This document shows positions 44,379-46,913 of a stretch of DNA of 46,913 nt, in pieces. The stretch spans positions 1 through 46,913 of the forward strand of contig NZ_CAKVGN010000016.1 in NCBI RefSeq assembly GCF_934747485.1, written 5' to 3'. The DNA is from an uncultured Brachyspira sp. (GTDB lineage: Bacteria > Spirochaetota > Brachyspiria > Brachyspirales > Brachyspiraceae). A program made the position numbers and the translations under genes. The notes under the pieces are model-generated. The model did no database searches, was not told the origin of the DNA, and was given only the letters and a program-made list of their open reading frames with translations. Positions within the stretch are counted from its first letter, which is position 1; each line of letters begins with the position of its first letter.

Positions 44379-46211
44379 CTATTTATGAAAATAATTATAA
44401 ATATTGTTAGCCACTTTATAACTTATTCCGGGTATATTAGCTATATTATCTAATGAAGCATTTTTTATATTGTCTATATTTATAAAATGAGAATAAAGCT
44501 TTTCTATGCCTTTTTTGCCCAAACCTTCTATTTTTTCAAGTTCGCTTTTTACCATCTCTCGGCTTCTCTTTCTTCCATGACTAGTATTAACCCATCTATG
44601 CGTTTCATCTCTTACCTTTTGTAAAAATAACCTTGCAGGTTCATTATCATTTAATTGAACAGGGTTTTCTCTGTTGGGTAAATATATCTCTTCAAATTTT
44701 TTGGCAAGTGCCATTATAGGCTGATTTTTTATGTCTAATTCTTTTAAAGCTTCTATTGCAGAATTAAGCTGACCTCTACCTCCGTCTATAAGTATTAAAT
44801 CTGGAAATGTAGAGTTTTCTTCTTTAAGTCTTTTATATCTTCTATATACTGCCTCTTTTATGGAAGCAAAGTCATCTATGCCTGTAACAGTCTTCATATT
44901 AAATATTCTATAGTTTTTATTATCAGAAACACCATTAACAAATCTTACCATTCCTGCCATAGTGTAGCTTCCCTGAATATGTGCTATGTCGAAAGATTCT
45001 ATTATAGAAGGAGCTTTTTTAAGTTTAAATATTTCTTGAAGTCTTGTGATTCCAATAGGCACTTCTCTAATCAATGCCCTCTCTTTAAATAAATGTCTTG
45101 CATTTTCATTGGCTATGGATATTAAACCTTTCTTTGTGTTATCAAGTTTTATTTCAACATCTCTTCCAGATATCTCTTTTAAATAATCCTTTACAACATC
45201 AAAATCTTTAATTACAAAATCTGTAGCTATTGAAGCGGGTATTAAATTATTATGAGTATAATATTGAGTAATGAATGCAGAAATAACTTCACTATATCTT
45301 GATTTATTAGAATCTTCATCAATGTTTTTATCTTGCATAGCAAAAGTTTTTCTATCTACAAGCTTGCCGCCTTTTACAGAAAGCACTACAATAGTATAAT
45401 CTCCATTTTGTCCATAAGCTCCTATAATATCTATATCATCGCTTTCTGGTACATATATACTCTGTTCAACTGTAATAGATTTAAGTAAGTCAATTTTATC
45501 TCTTAAATCTTTTGCTCTCTCAAACTCTAACTTCTCTGCAAATACAAACATATCCTGCTTCATCTTAGCAACAAGCTCATCAACATTACCTTCAAGAAGC
45601 ATAATAGCATCATCAATATCTTTATCATATTCTTTCTCATCAATCAAATCAGCACAAGGAGCAGTGCATTTTCCTATATGATAATAAAGGCATGGTCTTA
45701 TTTTGCGTTTTAGAGGAAAATCATATTTGCACCTTCTAAGCTTAAAATTATCTATTATAAACTTTACTATTTTTTCAGCTCTCTCAGCCGCAACATATGG
45801 TCCATAATATTTTTTGTATTTTTTAGCATTATCTTTGTCTATTACATTTCTTGCTTTTATCACCCTTGGAAAATGTTCATTTGTAATTGCTATAAAAGGA
45901 AAAGATTTTTGGTCTTTAAGAAGTATATTATAATGAGGCTTATGCTTTCTTATCATCTCAGCCTCAAGTATTAATGCCTCTACTTCGTTTTTTGTAACTA
46001 TATAATCAATATCTCTAATATGTTCTACTAATGCAGTTGTTTTTGCATCTTTATTGTTTCCTATAAAATAGGAAGATACTCTTTTTTTTAATGATTTTGC
46101 TTTGCCTATATATATGATATTGGTATCTTTATCTTTCATAAAGTATACGCCAGATTTTGTAGGCAGGCGTTTTAATTTTTCTGAAATATATTCTTTAACT
46201 TGACTATTCAT
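44379..46211 (-). CDS. uvrC: Excinuclease ABC subunit C
   Basis: 610 residues, normal length. N-terminal GIY-YIG nuclease (SGVYFMKDKDTNIIYIGKAK near 20-40), which makes the 3' incision. A Cys-containing region follows (CLYYHIGKCTAPCADLI), then the UVR domain that binds UvrB (FAEKLEFERAKDLRDKIDLL near 210-230). The RNase-H-like 5' nuclease contains FDIAHIQGSYTMAGMVRFVN and LILIDGGRGQLN. The C-terminal helix-hairpin-helix pair is IEGLGKKGIEKLY and IPGISYKVANNIY. Part of nucleotide excision repair with UvrA/UvrB. It starts at 46211 and its stop lies 57 bases before the start of the PLD-helicase gene. Confidence 0.96.
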   Translation of the reverse strand: MNSQVKEYISEKLKRLPTKSGVYFMKDKDTNIIYIGKAKSLKKRVSSYFIGNNKDAKTTALVEHIRDIDYIVTKNEVEALILEAEMIRKHKPHYNILLKDQKSFPFIAITNEHFPRVIKARNVIDKDNAKKYKKYYGPYVAAERAEKIVKFIIDNFKLRRCKYDFPLKRKIRPCLYYHIGKCTAPCADLIDEKEYDKDIDDAIMLLEGNVDELVAKMKQDMFVFAEKLEFERAKDLRDKIDLLKSITVEQSIYVPESDDIDIIGAYGQNGDYTIVVLSVKGGKLVDRKTFAMQDKNIDEDSNKSRYSEVISAFITQYYTHNNLIPASIATDFVIKDFDVVKDYLKEISGRDVEIKLDNTKKGLISIANENARHLFKERALIREVPIGITRLQEIFKLKKAPSIIESFDIAHIQGSYTMAGMVRFVNGVSDNKNYRIFNMKTVTGIDDFASIKEAVYRRYKRLKEENSTFPDLILIDGGRGQLNSAIEALKELDIKNQPIMALAKKFEEIYLPNRENPVQLNDNEPARLFLQKVRDETHRWVNTSHGRKRSREMVKSELEKIEGLGKKGIEKLYSHFINIDNIKNASLDNIANIPGISYKVANNIYNYFHK

Positions 46212-46310
46212 AATTATAAGTTTTATAATTATATAAAAAATAAAAAGTTTGTCAAAAAATAAATGCTGCTATACTTAAATAATTTTATTTATATTTTTTA
46301 TAATTTTTTA

Positions 46311-46560
46311 TTCAACTTTTTCCCGCCTTCGCACCATAGGTACTTCCTTCGGTCGCAGTGCGGACTTTCTCAAAGTTGCAAAAAATGCAATATACTATAG
46401 CTAATATTTTATGAACATTTATTAAATGTGGTATAAATCCTAATTTTAGCTTAAAAATGCAGCCTTTTTGCTTCTTTGTGGCAACAAAAGAAGTGGGGTG
46501 TGGGGCAAAGCCCCACAAATATTTAAAATTAAAAAATATAAATTTTGACAAACTTAAAAA
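46311..46560 (+). repeat. Dispersed stem-loop repeat, copy C
   Basis: Block 1 begins at 46311 (TTCAACTTTTTCCCG). An inserted hairpin module ACCATAGG-TACTT-CCTTCGGT, extended by CGCA, lies at 46333-46357, followed by CAAAGTTGCAAAAAATGC. Block 2 starts at 46459 and reads through the CTTCTTT/AAAAGAAG hairpin into GTGGGGTGTGGGGCAAAGCCCC. Same backbone as copy A over about 240 bases. Confidence 0.85.
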
Positions 46561-46606
46561 TTTTCAGTATATACCTAAACAACTATATTTTGTCATAGAT
46601 TTTTTC

Positions 46607-46845
46607 TTCAACTTTTTCCCGTAGCAAAAAGTTGCAAAAAGTACAATTTATTTAGCCTTATACGAAAAAATATGTATCAAATAATGTAGAATAAAACTCA
46701 ATTTTAGTTTAAAAATGCAGTCTTTTTGGTTCTTTGTGTCAATACCGAAGGTACTTCCTACGGTCGCAAAAGAACTGGGGGTGTGTACCCTAAAGGCACG
46801 CTTCGCAAGTGGCAAAGCAACCACAAATAAAAAACTTAAAAATGC
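46607..46845 (+). repeat. Dispersed stem-loop repeat, copy D
   Basis: Starts 47 bases after copy C. Block 1 is the simplest form: CAACTTTTT-CCCGTAGC-AAAAAGTTG, a perfect 9-bp hairpin. Block 2 (from 46717) is broken up by two modules: the hairpin ACCGAAGG-TACTT-CCTACGGT at 46744-46764, and ACCCT-AAA-GGCACGCTTCGC at 46787-46806. The same modules occur in copies B and C at other places in the backbone. Confidence 0.8.
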
Positions 46846-46913
46846 ACAGGAGCCAGACATATTGCAGTTAGGAATTCCTTAATTTCTTAAAGTATAGCAT
46901 AGGTGTATCATAA

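Noticed and set aside
46312..46860. Minus-strand reading frames of 79 and 70 codons within the repeats
   Set aside because: They are translations of the stem-loop repeat blocks, lack ribosome binding sites and carry no codon signature.
1..46913. CRISPR array, tRNA or rRNA genes
   Set aside because: No regularly spaced direct repeats and no recognisable tRNA or rRNA sequence on reading through both strands; a covariance-model search was not possible.

Overview
This is a very AT-rich bacterial window, and its gene content points to an anaerobic, amino-acid-fermenting spirochaete, most likely Brachyspira. The reasons are a complete selenoprotein glycine reductase cluster, spirochaete-style lipoproteins, a large chemoreceptor, and several copies of a dispersed stem-loop repeat. 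The genus is inferred from gene content and style; no rRNA or other marker is present. No rRNA, tRNA or CRISPR array was recognised.

Layout. 1-538 is the right end of an IS1595/ISXO2-type insertion sequence with a frameshifted transposase. It has cut into a lipoprotein-like gene (539-1594), and an intact paralogue follows (1731-3644). 3648-6421 carries a uracil-DNA-glycosylase-superfamily protein, glycogen synthase (glgA) and a DJ-1/PfpI protein lacking the usual cysteine. 6422-13370 holds a MATE exporter, a GNAT acetyltransferase, a NIF3-like small protein, a PfkB-type (pseudouridine-kinase-like) sugar kinase, a PAP2 phosphatase and a chemoreceptor, with two repeat copies. 13371-19936 holds a frameshifted iron-sulfur flavoprotein gene, an orphan peptide-binding lipoprotein, an M20 amidohydrolase, a C26 glutamine amidotransferase and an APC permease. 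These fit peptide and amino-acid uptake and processing.

20135-31105 is the metabolic centre: grdX, trxB, grdE, grdA, grdB, grdC and grdD, then two tandem AgcS-type Na+/amino-acid symporters. Imported glycine would be reduced to acetyl phosphate and ammonia, with electrons supplied through thioredoxin reductase. grdA and grdB each contain an in-frame UGA at the known selenocysteine position. Between trxB and grdE lies a strong terminator hairpin, preceded by a short reading frame whose only internal stop is a UGA at codon 7. This could be a selenium-responsive attenuator.

31270-34832 (minus strand) is a five-gene ECF importer operon. Its S component overlaps a TudS-related (DUF523-like) putative desulfidase, suggesting import and desulfuration of an unknown sulfur-containing small molecule. 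purD follows (35084-36337).

36525-44322 looks like a defence island. One side is a translationally coupled pair of a soluble protein of about 267 residues and a four-helix membrane protein of 160 residues, whose layout recalls phage lambda RexA/RexB although no sequence family was recognised. Converging on it is a two-gene restriction-modification-like system: a phospholipase-D-nuclease/SNF2-type helicase fusion and an Eco57I-type DNA methyltransferase. uvrC and two more copies of the dispersed repeat close the window.
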